Source of the DNA: an uncultured Telmatospirillum sp.
GTDB taxonomy: Bacteria; Pseudomonadota; Alphaproteobacteria; Rhodospirillales; Magnetospirillaceae
DNA: 63,203 bases
Reading direction: 5' to 3'
NCBI GenBank assembly: GCA_903858635.1
Contig: CAIOJO010000565.1
Location: forward strand, 1-63,203
Position 1 is the stretch's first letter, and each line of letters starts with the position of its first letter. A model generated the notes under the pieces. That model made no database searches. It was given only the letters and a program-made list of their open reading frames with translations, and was not told where the DNA came from. Of this stretch, positions 18,004 through 26,873 are shown one piece after another. The position numbers were made by a program, and so were the translations under genes.

Positions 18004-19683
18004 TCATGACGCCCGCAGGTCGCTCAGGAAGCGGTCGACCGTCCTGCGCAGGCTGTCGGCCTGGTGCGACAGGTCGCCGGCCGCGTCCAGCACGCGGCCG
18101 GAGGCTTGGCCGGTCTGGTCCGCCGCCTTCTGCACCGCCACCACATTGGTGCTGACCTCGCCGGTGCCGGCCGCCGCCTGTTCGACGCTGTGGGCGATCT
18201 CGCGGGTGGCGGCGGTCTGCTGCTCCAAGGATACGGCGATCGAGCCGCCGATCTGCTTCACCTCGCGGATGGCGCGGCCGATGTCCTGGATGACGGCGAC
18301 GGCACGCGCCGTCTGGTCGCGGACGTCGCCGATCTGCAGGGTGATTTCGTCGGTGGCGCGCGAGGTCTGGTTGGCCAGGTTCTTCACCTCGTTGGCCACC
18401 ACGGCGAACCCCTTGCCGGCCTCGCCGGCACGCGCCGCCTCGATGGTGGCGTTGAGGGCCAGCAGATTGGTCTGCGAGGCCACGTCGTTGATCAGCCGCA
18501 CCACGTCGCCGATGCGCTGCACGGCATCGGACAGGGCCACCACCACCCCTTCGGCCCGTTCGGCTTCATCCACCGCCTGCTCCGATAGCTGCGCCGATTG
18601 CCCCATTTGCCGGCTGATCTCGGTGATCGAGGCCGACAGCTGCTCGGCCGCCGCGGCCACCGTCTGCACATTGCCCGACGCCTGGGTGGCGCCCAGGGCG
18701 ACGGCGCCGGCCCGTTTGCTGGTATCGGTGGCGGCGCCGTTCATGCTGTTGGCGGTGTCTTGCAGGGAGCGGGCGGCGGCGGCCACCTGGTTGACGGTGT
18801 CCACCGCCGCCTGGTCGAAGCCATGGGCCAGGGTCTCGATCCGCTCGCTGCGCCGCCGCACCGCCGCATCCTGGGTCCGCTGAGCCTCCTCCAGCCGGCG
18901 GCGGTCGAGCAATCCCTGGCGGAATACCTCGACCGCCTCGGCCATGTCGCCCACCTCGTCGGGCCGGTGGCGGGTGGCGATGGCGATCTCGGTGTCGCCC
19001 TCGGCCAGCCGCTGCATGGTGTGGCGCAGCGCGTCGAGCGGCCGGACGACGCGACGCCGCGAGGCGCCGACGAACAGGATGGTCAGGCCCAGCACCAGCA
19101 GCACCTCGATCGAGCCCCCCACCAGGATGACGCTACGCAGTTGAGCGATTCCGTCGCGGTTGGCCTCGGTCAGGCGGGCTCGTTCGACCGACAGCACGCG
19201 ATCGAAGCGGTGCAGGGCCTCCACCGCCGGCCCCGCCGCCACGTCGCTTTGCGCCAGAATCTCGGTGGCCGGCCTGCCTTGAGCGAAGTCGTCGGACACC
19301 TTGGGCAGGTTGGCCGCGATTCCGTCGAGGAAGCTCGCCACCGTCGCCGCGGCCTGGCTTTCCTCCGGCTGCAAGCTGGCGGCGGTGCGGTAGACCTCGA
19401 GATTGGCCCGGGCCAGGCCCAGACTCTTTTCCACCTGGTTGCGATGATCGGCGTCGCCGATGATCTGGTAGTCGCGGTAGAGCTCGATGACGCCGCCCAA
19501 ACCCAAGGCCGAGCGCAGTTCGGACAGCGCATCGGCCTTGGCGGCGGCGCCCAGGTCATAGTCCTCCCAGCGGCCGGAAACCGCCGCCATGCCCTGGGTC
19601 AGGGCGACGCCGACGGCGACCACCACCAGCGAGGCGAGAACCAGGGCCGCGGCCATCAGCCAGGTGAGGCGGGAAATGGTCAT
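18004..19683 (-). CDS. Methyl-accepting chemotaxis protein, last gene of the bufferin operon
   Basis: 559 residues. Membrane helices are at about 5-30 and 185-207, with a periplasmic helical bundle between them (four-helix, about 150 residues). A HAMP domain follows ([22 protein letters not shown], shown here by its P-loop RPLDAL), then a long coiled-coil signalling domain whose tip reads [20 protein letters not shown], the CheA/CheW-binding hairpin. Its ATG overlaps the stop of the doxX gene as ATGA, so it is translationally coupled to the bufferin biosynthesis genes. That makes copper, or the oxidant handled by that system, a candidate stimulus. The ligand itself cannot be deduced from the sequence. 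Confidence 0.92.
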   Translation of the reverse strand: MTISRLTWLMAAALVLASLVVVAVGVALTQGMAAVSGRWEDYDLGAAAKADALSELRSALGLGGVIELYRDYQIIGDADHRNQVEKSLGLARANLEVYRTAASLQPEESQAAATVASFLDGIAANLPKVSDDFAQGRPATEILAQSDVAAGPAVEALHRFDRVLSVERARLTEANRDGIAQLRSVILVGGSIEVLLVLGLTILFVGASRRRVVRPLDALRHTMQRLAEGDTEIAIATRHRPDEVGDMAEAVEVFRQGLLDRRRLEEAQRTQDAAVRRRSERIETLAHGFDQAAVDTVNQVAAAARSLQDTANSMNGAATDTSKRAGAVALGATQASGNVQTVAAAAEQLSASITEISRQMGQSAQLSEQAVDEAERAEGVVVALSDAVQRIGDVVRLINDVASQTNLLALNATIEAARAGEAGKGFAVVANEVKNLANQTSRATDEITLQIGDVRDQTARAVAVIQDIGRAIREVKQIGGSIAVSLEQQTAATREIAHSVEQAAAGTGEVSTNVVAVQKAADQTGQASGRVLDAAGDLSHQADSLRRTVDRFLSDLRAS

Positions 19684-20168
19684 GGCGTACTTCCCTTCAG
19701 CAACCGTCCGACCAGGTGATCACAGGACAACGGGCCGCCCCCCCGCGCCAGCAGATGGCCGAGCGCCAGGATCCAGAAGTAATGCTCGTAGGCGTGGTAG
19801 GCCGGGTTGGCGCCGCCGACCACGAACTCGATGACCAGGGACAGCATCAGCAGGGCGGCGGCGGCGCAGCGGGTGGCCAGCCCGGCCACCAGCAGCACCG
19901 ACATGCCGAGTTCGGTCGCGGTGCCGAGCAGGCTGGCCAATTGGGGCGGCAGCAACGGCAGCTGGTACTCGTATTGGAACAGATAGAGCGTGGCGTCCCA
20001 GTCGGCCAGCTTAGTCAGGGCCGAGGCGAAGAACACCTTGCCGAGGGCGAGGCGGAGGCCGAGATCGATCACCGGGCCGAGGCGCCCGGCCAGGACCAGG
20101 GTCAGGGTTTCCCAATGGCGGCGCAGCCGCGGCAGCGACAAGGGCAGGGGCAGCGAGGGGGCGATCAT
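19680..20168 (-). CDS. DoxX family membrane protein of the bufferin cluster
   Basis: 162 residues. Four hydrophobic segments with the DoxX signature [20 protein letters not shown], then [16 protein letters not shown] and the closing [20 protein letters not shown]. In the Hvf/Buf clusters a DoxX protein (HvfD position) accompanies the precursor, the DUF692 enzyme and its partner. Its biochemical task is not settled. It starts at 20168, overlapping the bufC stop by 4 bases, and its own stop overlaps the chemoreceptor start. Confidence 0.85.
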   Translation of the reverse strand: MIAPSLPLPLSLPRLRRHWETLTLVLAGRLGPVIDLGLRLALGKVFFASALTKLADWDATLYLFQYEYQLPLLPPQLASLLGTATELGMSVLLVAGLATRCAAAALLMLSLVIEFVVGGANPAYHAYEHYFWILALGHLLARGGGPLSCDHLVGRLLKGSTP

Positions 20169-20941
20169 GGGGGTGGCTCCCGGGTGGTGGCAATGGAATA
20201 GCCGACGCACAGGCCGGCGCCGAGCAGGGCGGTCAATTCCCCTGCCACCTCGGCGGTGGCGGGGCAGGTGGCGGCCGCCTCGCCCAGGCTGGCTCCGGCC
20301 AGCAGGGCGCCGACAAAGCCGCCTTGCCATGGGCCGAGGCGGCGATGCGCCACCTCGCCCCGCGGGCGGCCGACCAGGATGGCCCAGCCGTCCTGGTCTT
20401 CGGCCCACAGCTCGGGGCAGGGACGGTCGTCGCGCCAGGCATGCCAGGCGTCCAGCAGCCGCCAGCGACTGCGCAGCAGCTGCACCGCCGGATGGAAGGC
20501 CAGGCGCAGCCGCAGCGGATCGGCGGTGGCCAGGGCGGCCAGGCTGGCTGCCGACAGCGGCTCCGCCTCGGCGGCGAACAGGGCCTCCTGCGAGGCCCAT
20601 TCCAGTCTGCCCAGGGCGGCCAGCCAGGGGCTTCCGGCGGTGGCGGCCTGAACTTCGATATGGGCCGGGAAGCCGGCGCCGTAGGTCCACAAGCTCGGCT
20701 GGGTCGGTGGTGCCGCCGCCACGAAGCTCTCGGCCCAGGCGGCGAAGGAGGCCGCTCCGGCGGCGTGGCGGGTGGCGGGAAAGGCGGCGGCGATGGTCGC
20801 CGCCAGCGATCCGGCCACATTGTGCCGATAGACCTGCAGACGGCGCCACAGCGCCGGCGTCGCCAGTTCCGGGCCCAATCCGGTGGGGTCGCCCAGGCGC
20901 AGGTAGCGGCCGAGGCCCTGTTGCCAGTCAAGGATGGACAT
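20165..20941 (-). CDS. bufC: BufC/HvfC-type protein (DUF2063 N-terminal domain), partner of the DUF692 enzyme
   Basis: 258 residues from ATG 20941. The N-terminal part reads LWRRLQVYRHNVAGSLAATI, then AFPATRHAAG, then FVAAAPPTQPSLW, the usual pattern of the DUF2063 (putative DNA-binding, now HvfC/BufC N-terminal) domain: Y-R-x-N, FPA, and a PP-S-LW segment. In characterised bufferin systems BufC forms the complex with BufB that delivers the precursor peptide. The gene overlaps bufB by 14 bases. The C-terminal half is Ala/Leu-rich and degenerate, as usual for the family. Confidence 0.85.
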   Translation of the reverse strand: MSILDWQQGLGRYLRLGDPTGLGPELATPALWRRLQVYRHNVAGSLAATIAAAFPATRHAAGAASFAAWAESFVAAAPPTQPSLWTYGAGFPAHIEVQAATAGSPWLAALGRLEWASQEALFAAEAEPLSAASLAALATADPLRLRLAFHPAVQLLRSRWRLLDAWHAWRDDRPCPELWAEDQDGWAILVGRPRGEVAHRRLGPWQGGFVGALLAGASLGEAAATCPATAEVAGELTALLGAGLCVGYSIATTREPPP

Positions 20942-21845
20942 GTGGCGCCCGCGGCACGACGGCCGCCATTTCCCGCTGCGCCCGGTCGACTTCGGCCAGC
21001 AAGCGGTCCAGCGTCGGCAGATCGTTGTCCCATTCCACCAAGGCCGGCCGGGCCCCGATGCGGGCCACCAAGCGGCGGAACAGGTCCCAGGTTTCGGCCC
21101 GCACGGCGCTGCCATGGTCGTCGAAGGCCAGGATCTCGCCGTCGTCGAGGACCAGATCGGCATGGCCGGCCAGGTGGATTTCGCCGATGGCGGCGGCCGG
21201 CAGGCAATCGACATAGGCGGCGGCGTCGATGCCGAGATTGCGCGACGAGACATGGATGTTGTTGACGTCGACCAGCAGGCCGCAGCCGGTGCGGCGGGCC
21301 AGTTCGGCCAGGAATTCCGGTTCCGCCAGAAGCGAGCCGGGCAGCGCCAGATAGCCGGAGGGGTTTTCCACCAGGATCCGGCGGCCCAGGGCTTCCTGCG
21401 TCTGGTCGACGTGATCGGCCATCAGGGCCAGGGTTTCCTCGGTGTAGGGCAGCGGCAGCAGGTCGTTGAGATAGGCGCCGTCGACGCCGCTCCAGGCCAG
21501 GTGCTCCGACACCAGGGCCGGCTCGACCAGCCGGCACAGGTGGTCGAGGCGCCGCAGATGGTCCTGGTCGAGGGGCTCGGCGCCGCCCAGCGACAGGCCG
21601 ACCCCATGCACCGACAGCGGACAGCACCGGCGCAGGGCCAGCAAGCGGGAAAGGCGGGGGCCACCGGGGACCATATAGGTCTCGGCATGGATCTCGACCC
21701 AGGCGACGGGGCGGCCGAGGGCTGCGAAGGCGGCGGCATGCGCCTCGCGATAGCCGGCTCCGGCCACCGGCGGCAGGACGCCGCAGGGGGCGGCCCAATC
21801 CTCGACCGAGGTCGCGACGACCTTGGCCGCCCCGTCGCGGGTCAT
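20928..21845 (-). CDS. bufB: DUF692 multinuclear iron oxidase, bufferin-modifying enzyme BufB
   Basis: 305 residues starting at ATG 21845. TIM-barrel DUF692 motifs in order: VEIHAETYM, LSVHGVGLSLGG, VSEHLAWS, LPLPYTEETLALM, ILVENPSGYL, LLVDVNNIHVSS, EIHLAGHA and VEWDNDLP. They supply the conserved His, Glu, Asp and Asn ligands of the Fe cluster. DUF692 enzymes (MbnB, BufB) oxidise cysteines of a precursor peptide to oxazolone/thioamide or thiooxazole groups. The substrate here is the BufA peptide encoded 3 bases upstream. The enzyme is cytoplasmic. All motifs look intact, so the enzyme should be active. Confidence 0.92.
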   Translation of the reverse strand: MTRDGAAKVVATSVEDWAAPCGVLPPVAGAGYREAHAAAFAALGRPVAWVEIHAETYMVPGGPRLSRLLALRRCCPLSVHGVGLSLGGAEPLDQDHLRRLDHLCRLVEPALVSEHLAWSGVDGAYLNDLLPLPYTEETLALMADHVDQTQEALGRRILVENPSGYLALPGSLLAEPEFLAELARRTGCGLLVDVNNIHVSSRNLGIDAAAYVDCLPAAAIGEIHLAGHADLVLDDGEILAFDDHGSAVRAETWDLFRRLVARIGARPALVEWDNDLPTLDRLLAEVDRAQREMAAVVPRAPHVHP

Positions 21846-21847
21846 GG

Positions 21848-22147
21848 TTACAGACCCTTCGACAGCTTGGGGTTGGGCCCCTCGAACGGTGCCTTGGCGC
21901 CGCCGACCCGATCGCAGTCGCCGGCCTTGACCAACTTCCAGTCGCCGCCGTTGAAATTCATCGTGCTGGCACCGGCGCAGGAATGCAGGCCTTTCCAGTG
22001 GGCGCAGCTGTTCTCGCCGGCCTTGGCGACGCCGTAGCATTTTTCCATGCTCATCTCGTCGGCGGCCGTGGCGGAGGTGGCGGCGGCGGCGAGGAAGGCG
22101 CCGGCCAGCAGGGTGGCCATGGCGTGCGGGGCAAAACGGGGGCTCAT
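21848..22147 (-). CDS. bufA: BufA1-type bufferin precursor (DUF2282), periplasmic copper-binding RiPP
   Basis: 99 residues. A Sec signal peptide ends near AAAATSATA (cleavage after about residue 29). The mature part carries four cysteines, Cys37, Cys48, Cys57 and Cys78, in the DUF2282 arrangement: MEKCYGVAKAGENSCAHW, then HSCAG, then GDCD. Known bufferins keep the outer pair as a disulfide, and the central cysteines become thiooxazoles made by BufB/BufC, giving copper binding in the periplasm. It is encoded between the peroxiredoxin (1 base upstream) and bufB (2 bases downstream) in a minus-strand operon. Confidence 0.9.
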   Translation of the reverse strand: MSPRFAPHAMATLLAGAFLAAAATSATAADEMSMEKCYGVAKAGENSCAHWKGLHSCAGASTMNFNGGDWKLVKAGDCDRVGGAKAPFEGPNPKLSKGL

Positions 22148-22148
22148 C

Positions 22149-22877
22149 TCAGGTCTCCTCGGGCGAATTGAGGTTGCGATCGGGACCGGCCGTCGCCCGT
22201 AGCGAACCGGTGCCGAGGGAAGAATTGGCCGGGGACACCTCGGCCAGCAGTTCGAGGATCACGCTCGGATCCAGCCGCTCGGTATGGTCCGCATCGGCAA
22301 AGGCCAGGCGGATGATGCCGTTCGGCGACAGCAGGAAGGTCGCCGGGATCGGCAGTTCCCAGCTGTCGTCGCCATTCAGCCGGGCCAGGTCGACGCCCAG
22401 GGCCAGCAAGGTGGCCCGCAAATAGTCGGGGACGTGGAAGACCAGTCCATAGGCCCTGGCCGCGATATTGCCGAGATCGGTCAGGATGTCGAAATCCAGG
22501 GCTTCCTTTTCCGCCAGGGACAGGCTGTTGTCCGGTAGCTCGGGCGACACGGCGATCAGCGTGGCGCCGTAACCGGCGAGATGCGGCAGGGCCAGTTGCA
22601 GAGCGCGCAATTCGGCGCAGCAATAGGGGCACCACCCGCCGCGGTAGAAGCTCACCACCACCGGGCCGCGACTGAGCCGCTCGCCGAGGTTGACCTGGCC
22701 GCCGCGGGCGTCGGGCAGGGCGAAATCGGGAGCCCTTTGCCCGGGCTTCAGTGTCGCCCACTCGACGCCCAAGGTCTTGAGATCGGCAATCGCATGCCGG
22801 ATGGCGGCCAGATGCTGCGGATTCATCGCCACTCGGGCCCGGTCGTTGATCGCCTTGAGATGCTGGCGGAGGATCAT
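22149..22877 (-). CDS. Peroxiredoxin-like AhpC/TSA protein, first gene of the bufferin operon
   Basis: 242 residues. A helical N-terminal arm is followed by a thioredoxin fold: APDFALPDARG, then VVVSFYRGGWCPYCCAEL, where WCPYCC holds the peroxidatic or redox cysteines. Later elements are LIAVSPELPDNSLS, LDFDILTDLGNIAARAYGL and the cis-Pro region IPATFLLSPNGIIR. It is expected to reduce peroxides or alkyl peroxides. The CPYC pair resembles AhpC/TSA-like Prx of the peroxiredoxin-like subgroup rather than typical 2-Cys AhpC. The gene ends 1 base before bufA, so peroxide defence and copper chelation are co-expressed. A divergent LysR regulator starts 111 bases away. Confidence 0.88.
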   Translation of the reverse strand: MILRQHLKAINDRARVAMNPQHLAAIRHAIADLKTLGVEWATLKPGQRAPDFALPDARGGQVNLGERLSRGPVVVSFYRGGWCPYCCAELRALQLALPHLAGYGATLIAVSPELPDNSLSLAEKEALDFDILTDLGNIAARAYGLVFHVPDYLRATLLALGVDLARLNGDDSWELPIPATFLLSPNGIIRLAFADADHTERLDPSVILELLAEVSPANSSLGTGSLRATAGPDRNLNSPEET

Positions 22878-22929
22878 CCGTCTCTACCCCTTATTCGGTA
22901 GGGCCAGGATGACGGCTGCAGCGGGATGT

Positions 22930-22958
22930 GATAATCGTTCTTAGAGGAACATCATATT
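22930..22958. promoter_or_regulatory. Candidate LysR operator between peroxiredoxin and lysR
   Basis: In the 111-base divergent spacer, ATAATCGTTC-TTAGAG-GAACATCAT contains the inverted repeat GTTC-N6-GAAC (22937-22940 and 22947-22950) inside an AT-rich patch. LysR regulators usually bind such sites in divergent promoters. No experiment or conservation supports this particular site. Confidence 0.35.
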
Positions 22959-22988
22959 TGCAACCAGCGCAAGAATGCGGGGTCGCCG

Positions 22989-23930
22989 ATGAACCGGTTC
23001 GATGACTTGCTGCTGCTCGTCGAGGTGGTGGATGCGGGCAGCCTGACCGCCGCCGCCGAGCGATTCGGCATGTCGGTGTCGGCGGTCAGCCGGCGCTTGT
23101 CGGGCCTCGAGGAACGGCTGGGGGCCCGGCTGGTGCAGCGCTCGACCCGGCAACTGGCCCTGACCGATGTGGGGGCCAGCTTCTGCCAGCGGGCCCGCAC
23201 CATCCTCTTGGCCCTGGAAGAAGCCGAACGCTCGGTCGGCGAGGCGACCAGCGAGCCCTCCGGCGTGCTGCGCCTGGCGGCGCCGGTCACCTTCGGCGAG
23301 ACCCATCTGGTGCCGCTGCTGCCGCAATTCCTGGCCCGGCATGCCCGGCTCACCCTGGACGTGGTGTTCAGCCACCGCATGCCGCGCCTGGTCGACGAGG
23401 GCGTCGACGTGGCGATCCATATCGGCCAGCTGAAGGACTCGGCGATGGTGGCGCGGCGCCTGGCCCCTTTGCGGGTGGCGGTACTGGCCAGCCCGGCCTA
23501 TCTCGGCCGCCGCGGCACCCCGGCCGCCATCTCCGATCTGTCCCGGCACGACTGTCTGACCACCGTGGTCGACGGCACCCCGCAGGAATGGGAATTCCAG
23601 CGGTGGAGCGTGCGCGAGCGGGTGCGGGTCAGCGGGCGCATCCAGTCGACCAGCCTGGCCGTGCTCAAGGCGGCCGCCGTCGCCGGCCAGGGTCTGGCCC
23701 GGCTGCCGGCCTTCATGGTGGTCGACGAGCTGCGCCAGGGAGACCTGCGGCCGGTGCTGGAACCGCTCGAAGTGGCGGATGACGCCGTCTACGCCATCTA
23801 TCCGTCATCGCGGCATCTGGCCCCCAAGGTCCGCGAATTCGTCGATTTCCTGCTGGCCGCCATCGGCCACGAGGATTACTGGCGGCGGCATGGGTTCGTC
23901 CGGGATGCGGTTGGCGCCGCCGTGGTCTGA
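22989..23930 (+). CDS. LysR family transcriptional regulator
   Basis: 313 residues. The N-terminal winged helix-turn-helix reads FVEVVDAGSLTAAAERFGMS-type sequence (here LLLLVEVVDAGSLTAAAERF) then VSAVSRRLSGLEERLG and LTDVGASFCQRA. A LysR effector domain follows (LRLAAPVTFGETHLVPLLP to the C-terminus). The subgroup resembles regulators of oxidoreductase or stress genes in which the helix reads SVSAVSRRLSGLE. It is divergent from the peroxiredoxin-bufferin operon and most likely controls it and itself. Its inducer is unknown; no redox cysteine pair like OxyR is evident. Confidence 0.9.
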   Translation: MNRFDDLLLLVEVVDAGSLTAAAERFGMSVSAVSRRLSGLEERLGARLVQRSTRQLALTDVGASFCQRARTILLALEEAERSVGEATSEPSGVLRLAAPVTFGETHLVPLLPQFLARHARLTLDVVFSHRMPRLVDEGVDVAIHIGQLKDSAMVARRLAPLRVAVLASPAYLGRRGTPAAISDLSRHDCLTTVVDGTPQEWEFQRWSVRERVRVSGRIQSTSLAVLKAAAVAGQGLARLPAFMVVDELRQGDLRPVLEPLEVADDAVYAIYPSSRHLAPKVREFVDFLLAAIGHEDYWRRHGFVRDAVGAAVV

Positions 23931-23948
23931 GACAGGGGTACTAGCCGC

Positions 23949-24020
23949 TCAGGGGTAGGGGCGCAGCCACTGCCGCAGCTCGATGGGGAAGCCGTTCGGA
24001 TCGACGATTTTCGGAGCGTT
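23949..24020 (-). pseudogene. Remnant of a VOC/glyoxalase-type gene (C-terminus only)
   Basis: Read on the minus strand, the sequence ends KIVDPNGFPIELRQWLRPYP followed by TGA at 23951-23949. I-x-DPNGFPIEL is the closing strand of vicinal-oxygen-chelate (glyoxalase/bleomycin-resistance) proteins. Nothing upstream in that frame continues the domain, so only the tail survives. It is a decayed gene, not an expressed one. Confidence 0.5.
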
Positions 24021-24250
24021 CCCAACGCTCGTCTTGCGACAAGAATAGGGGGCTCGACGCCGTCCGGGAAGGGGCAGGATGGGGCTTTGGCGCCGGCAGG
24101 CGAAAACCAGGCTTAATGACGTAATGTGTTGAGGCTCTTTATCGCCACCTGATATCCTTATATTGGACGATCTTGTAGATTGAATTAAGTCAGATGATAT
24201 TCGTTCAACTCCGTTTGTCGTTTCGCCTCCTGGGCAGAAGCGCTGCTTGA
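24021..24250. other. Intergenic upstream region of the hybrid kinase
   Basis: Part of a 320-base gap. The last 130 bases are AT-rich. TTGAGG 24129-24134 and TATCCT 24153-24158, 18 bases apart, could be a sigma-70-type promoter for the kinase. No other structure is seen. Confidence 0.25.
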
Positions 24251-26821
24251 ATGCTCGTAAAGCAGAATCTCGTCCATTCTTTCTATGAGCGCATCATTCT
24301 CGTGGTGGCCTTGTCGGTTCTCGGCGGCTATCTGGGCTGGCATCTGTATTCCAGCCATCGGCGGATCGAAATCCAGGAGGGCGAGCGACTGGCCGCCCAA
24401 GCCAAGATCATCGACCAGAACCTGGCCCTCCAACTGGTCGCGGTCGATAATGCGCTGACCTCGATCCGCAGCGACCTGCCCGACCTGACAGTCCCCAGGG
24501 AAGACGGCCCGCGGATCAATCACCATCTCAAATCCTTGCACGCGGCCATACCTGGGGCGCGCGGCCTGGTGGTGTTGAATGATCAAGGTGTCGTCGTCGC
24601 CGGCGATCGAGCCGAACTCATCGGGCAGAATTTTCGCGATCGCAAGTATTTCGAGGTGGCCCGCCGAGGCGCGGACCCGGATGTGCTTTACGTTTCGGCG
24701 CCCTTCAAGGCCTATCTTGGCAGCGTCGCCATCAGTCTGGCCAGGGTGATTCCCGACGCTCAGGGCCGGTTCGCCGGCATCGTGCTGGCAATCATTGACC
24801 CCGTGTTCTCCAGCACCCTCATGGAGTCGGTGCGATATGCCCCCGACATGTGGAGCGGCCTTATCCACGGCGATGGCAAGCTTTTCGTCACGGTCCCTGA
24901 GCTGAATGCCGCGGGCCAGGACTTGGCAAAGCCCGGCTCCCCGTTCAGCCTTTTCATTGAAAGTGGCCAGTCCGCGAATGTTCTGACCGGCAAAATCCTT
25001 CTTGGCGACAAAGACGAGCGCATGCTGGCGCAGCGCAGCTTCCGGCCGGCCGATTTGCCCATGGACAGGCCCCTGGTCATCTCGGTCAGTCGCAATCTGT
25101 CGGCGGTCTTCGCCGAGTGGCGCCAGGGCGCCTACCGACAGGGTGGGCTGTTCGGGCTGCTGGCGCTTATTGCCGGCACGGCCCTCACGGTGCACCAGCG
25201 GCGGCAAAGCGCCTTCGTCGGGATTTTGGCGCTGCACGAAGCCAAGAACAAGCATGCCGTGGATGCCCTGCGGACGAGCGAGGATAAATACTCCATCTTT
25301 TTCGATAACTCCAGAGTTGGCACAATGGAGCTCGCTATTGATGGAAGAATTATAAATGCCAACGATCGATTCTGCCGCTTTATCGGCTATGACAAGGAAG
25401 AATTATCCCGTCTGACTCCAATAGACTTTCTGTCGCCGGAGGACCGGCCGACGGCGAAGGCCGCCTTGGCAGCCTATTTGAGCGGGCAAGATCCGGATTT
25501 TCATGTCGAGAGACGCTATATCCGCGGCGATGGTAAAATCGTTTGGGCGCAAGTGACCGCCACCCTGGTCCGGGATCTTGACGGAAATCCACGTTCCTCC
25601 ATCGGGATCGTCGAGGATATTACCGAACGCAAGCAGGCCGAACAGCTGCTTCGGGCGGCCAAACTCGAAGCCGATCGCGCCAACGCCGCCAAGTCGCGGT
25701 TCCTGGCGGCGGCCAGCCATGACCTGCGGCAGCCGGTGCAGTCCCTGCTGCTGCTGCTGGCGGCCATCGAGGACGAGGTGGGCACCCAGCCGACGGTGGC
25801 CAAGACGGTCGGCATGATGAAGTCGGCGGTGGACAGCATCAACGGTCTGCTGTCCAGCACCCTCGATATCTCGCGTCTGGATGCCGGGGTGGTGGCGCCG
25901 GTGATGCAATGCGTCGATCTGAGCCTGCTGGTCGGCAAGTTGACCGACGAGTATGTCCCGGTGGCCAGCGCCAAGGGTGTGGCGATTCGTGTGGTGCTGC
26001 GCCCGCTGCATGCCCGGACCGATCCCGCCCTGCTGCAGCGGCTGTTGCGCAATCTGATCGAAAACGCCGTTCGCTACACGGCGAAGGGCGGCATCCTGGT
26101 CGGCCTCCGGCAACGCGGCGAGCGGGTGCGCATCGATGTGGTCGATACCGGCATCGGCATCCCGGCCGACCAGCGGGCGGAGGTTTTCGAGGAATTCTAC
26201 CAGGTCGACAATCCGGGCCGCGACCGCAGCCAGGGATTGGGCCTCGGCCTGGCCATCGTCGCCCGCCTTGGGAGCTTGCTGGAGGGCGAGGTCGAGCTCG
26301 CCTCACGGATCGGAAGGGGGTCGCGCTTCTCGGTGCTGCTGCCCAGCGACCGTGCCGCGCATCCGGCCGTGGCATCGCCGGTCAAAGCCCATGAACCGGA
26401 GCAGGGGGGAGGCCGCATCCTGATCATCGAAGACGACGTCTTCCTCGGCCAATGCCTGCAGATCATGCTGGAGCGCTGGGGCTACAGTGTACTGGCCGCC
26501 GCCAGCGGCGAGAACGCCCTGGCCCTGGCCGCAGCCGAGGATTGGCGGTTCGATGCCGTCATCGCCGACCATCGCCTGGGGCATGGCCTTACCGGCACCG
26601 CCACCGCCACGGAAATCGAACGCCGGGCGGGCCGCTCCATTCCCACCCTGGTGGTCAGCGGCGATACGGCCAAGGAGCGCATCGCCGAGGTCGAGGCCAG
26701 CGGTTATGGCATGCTGCATAAGCCGCTGGATCCAGACGATCTGCGCCGGCGGCTGGCCCAACTGCTGCACCAGGCAGAATCTCCATCGTCGGCATCGGCG
26801 CCGCCTCGAACCGATCGGTAA
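24251..26821 (+). CDS. Hybrid histidine kinase (dCache-PAS-HisKA-HATPase-REC)
   Basis: 856 residues. Membrane helix about 14-32, a periplasmic dCache-like sensor (about 45-285, with RDRKYFEVARRGADPDVLYV), a second helix about 290-310, and a PAS domain (about 345-460) ending DITERKQAEQ. HisKA has the variant ASHDLRQPVQS with His490, followed by a HATPase (DTGIGIP, GLGLGLAIV). The receiver carries Asp773 in IADHRLGHG. The DLRQP form of the H box is typical of a subgroup of orphan hybrid kinases without an Hpt. The C-terminal receiver has a short tail, and no output gene is adjacent on the same strand. The PAS part around 25.30-25.40 kb is locally AT-richer than the rest of the gene. Confidence 0.9.
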   Translation: MLVKQNLVHSFYERIILVVALSVLGGYLGWHLYSSHRRIEIQEGERLAAQAKIIDQNLALQLVAVDNALTSIRSDLPDLTVPREDGPRINHHLKSLHAAIPGARGLVVLNDQGVVVAGDRAELIGQNFRDRKYFEVARRGADPDVLYVSAPFKAYLGSVAISLARVIPDAQGRFAGIVLAIIDPVFSSTLMESVRYAPDMWSGLIHGDGKLFVTVPELNAAGQDLAKPGSPFSLFIESGQSANVLTGKILLGDKDERMLAQRSFRPADLPMDRPLVISVSRNLSAVFAEWRQGAYRQGGLFGLLALIAGTALTVHQRRQSAFVGILALHEAKNKHAVDALRTSEDKYSIFFDNSRVGTMELAIDGRIINANDRFCRFIGYDKEELSRLTPIDFLSPEDRPTAKAALAAYLSGQDPDFHVERRYIRGDGKIVWAQVTATLVRDLDGNPRSSIGIVEDITERKQAEQLLRAAKLEADRANAAKSRFLAAASHDLRQPVQSLLLLLAAIEDEVGTQPTVAKTVGMMKSAVDSINGLLSSTLDISRLDAGVVAPVMQCVDLSLLVGKLTDEYVPVASAKGVAIRVVLRPLHARTDPALLQRLLRNLIENAVRYTAKGGILVGLRQRGERVRIDVVDTGIGIPADQRAEVFEEFYQVDNPGRDRSQGLGLGLAIVARLGSLLEGEVELASRIGRGSRFSVLLPSDRAAHPAVASPVKAHEPEQGGGRILIIEDDVFLGQCLQIMLERWGYSVLAAASGENALALAAAEDWRFDAVIADHRLGHGLTGTATATEIERRAGRSIPTLVVSGDTAKERIAEVEASGYGMLHKPLDPDDLRRRLAQLLHQAESPSSASAPPRTDR

Positions 26822-26873
26822 CGCGCTGAATTGCCCCGATTGCGGCTTGCCTGGCGGCCCAGCCGAAGAGACA

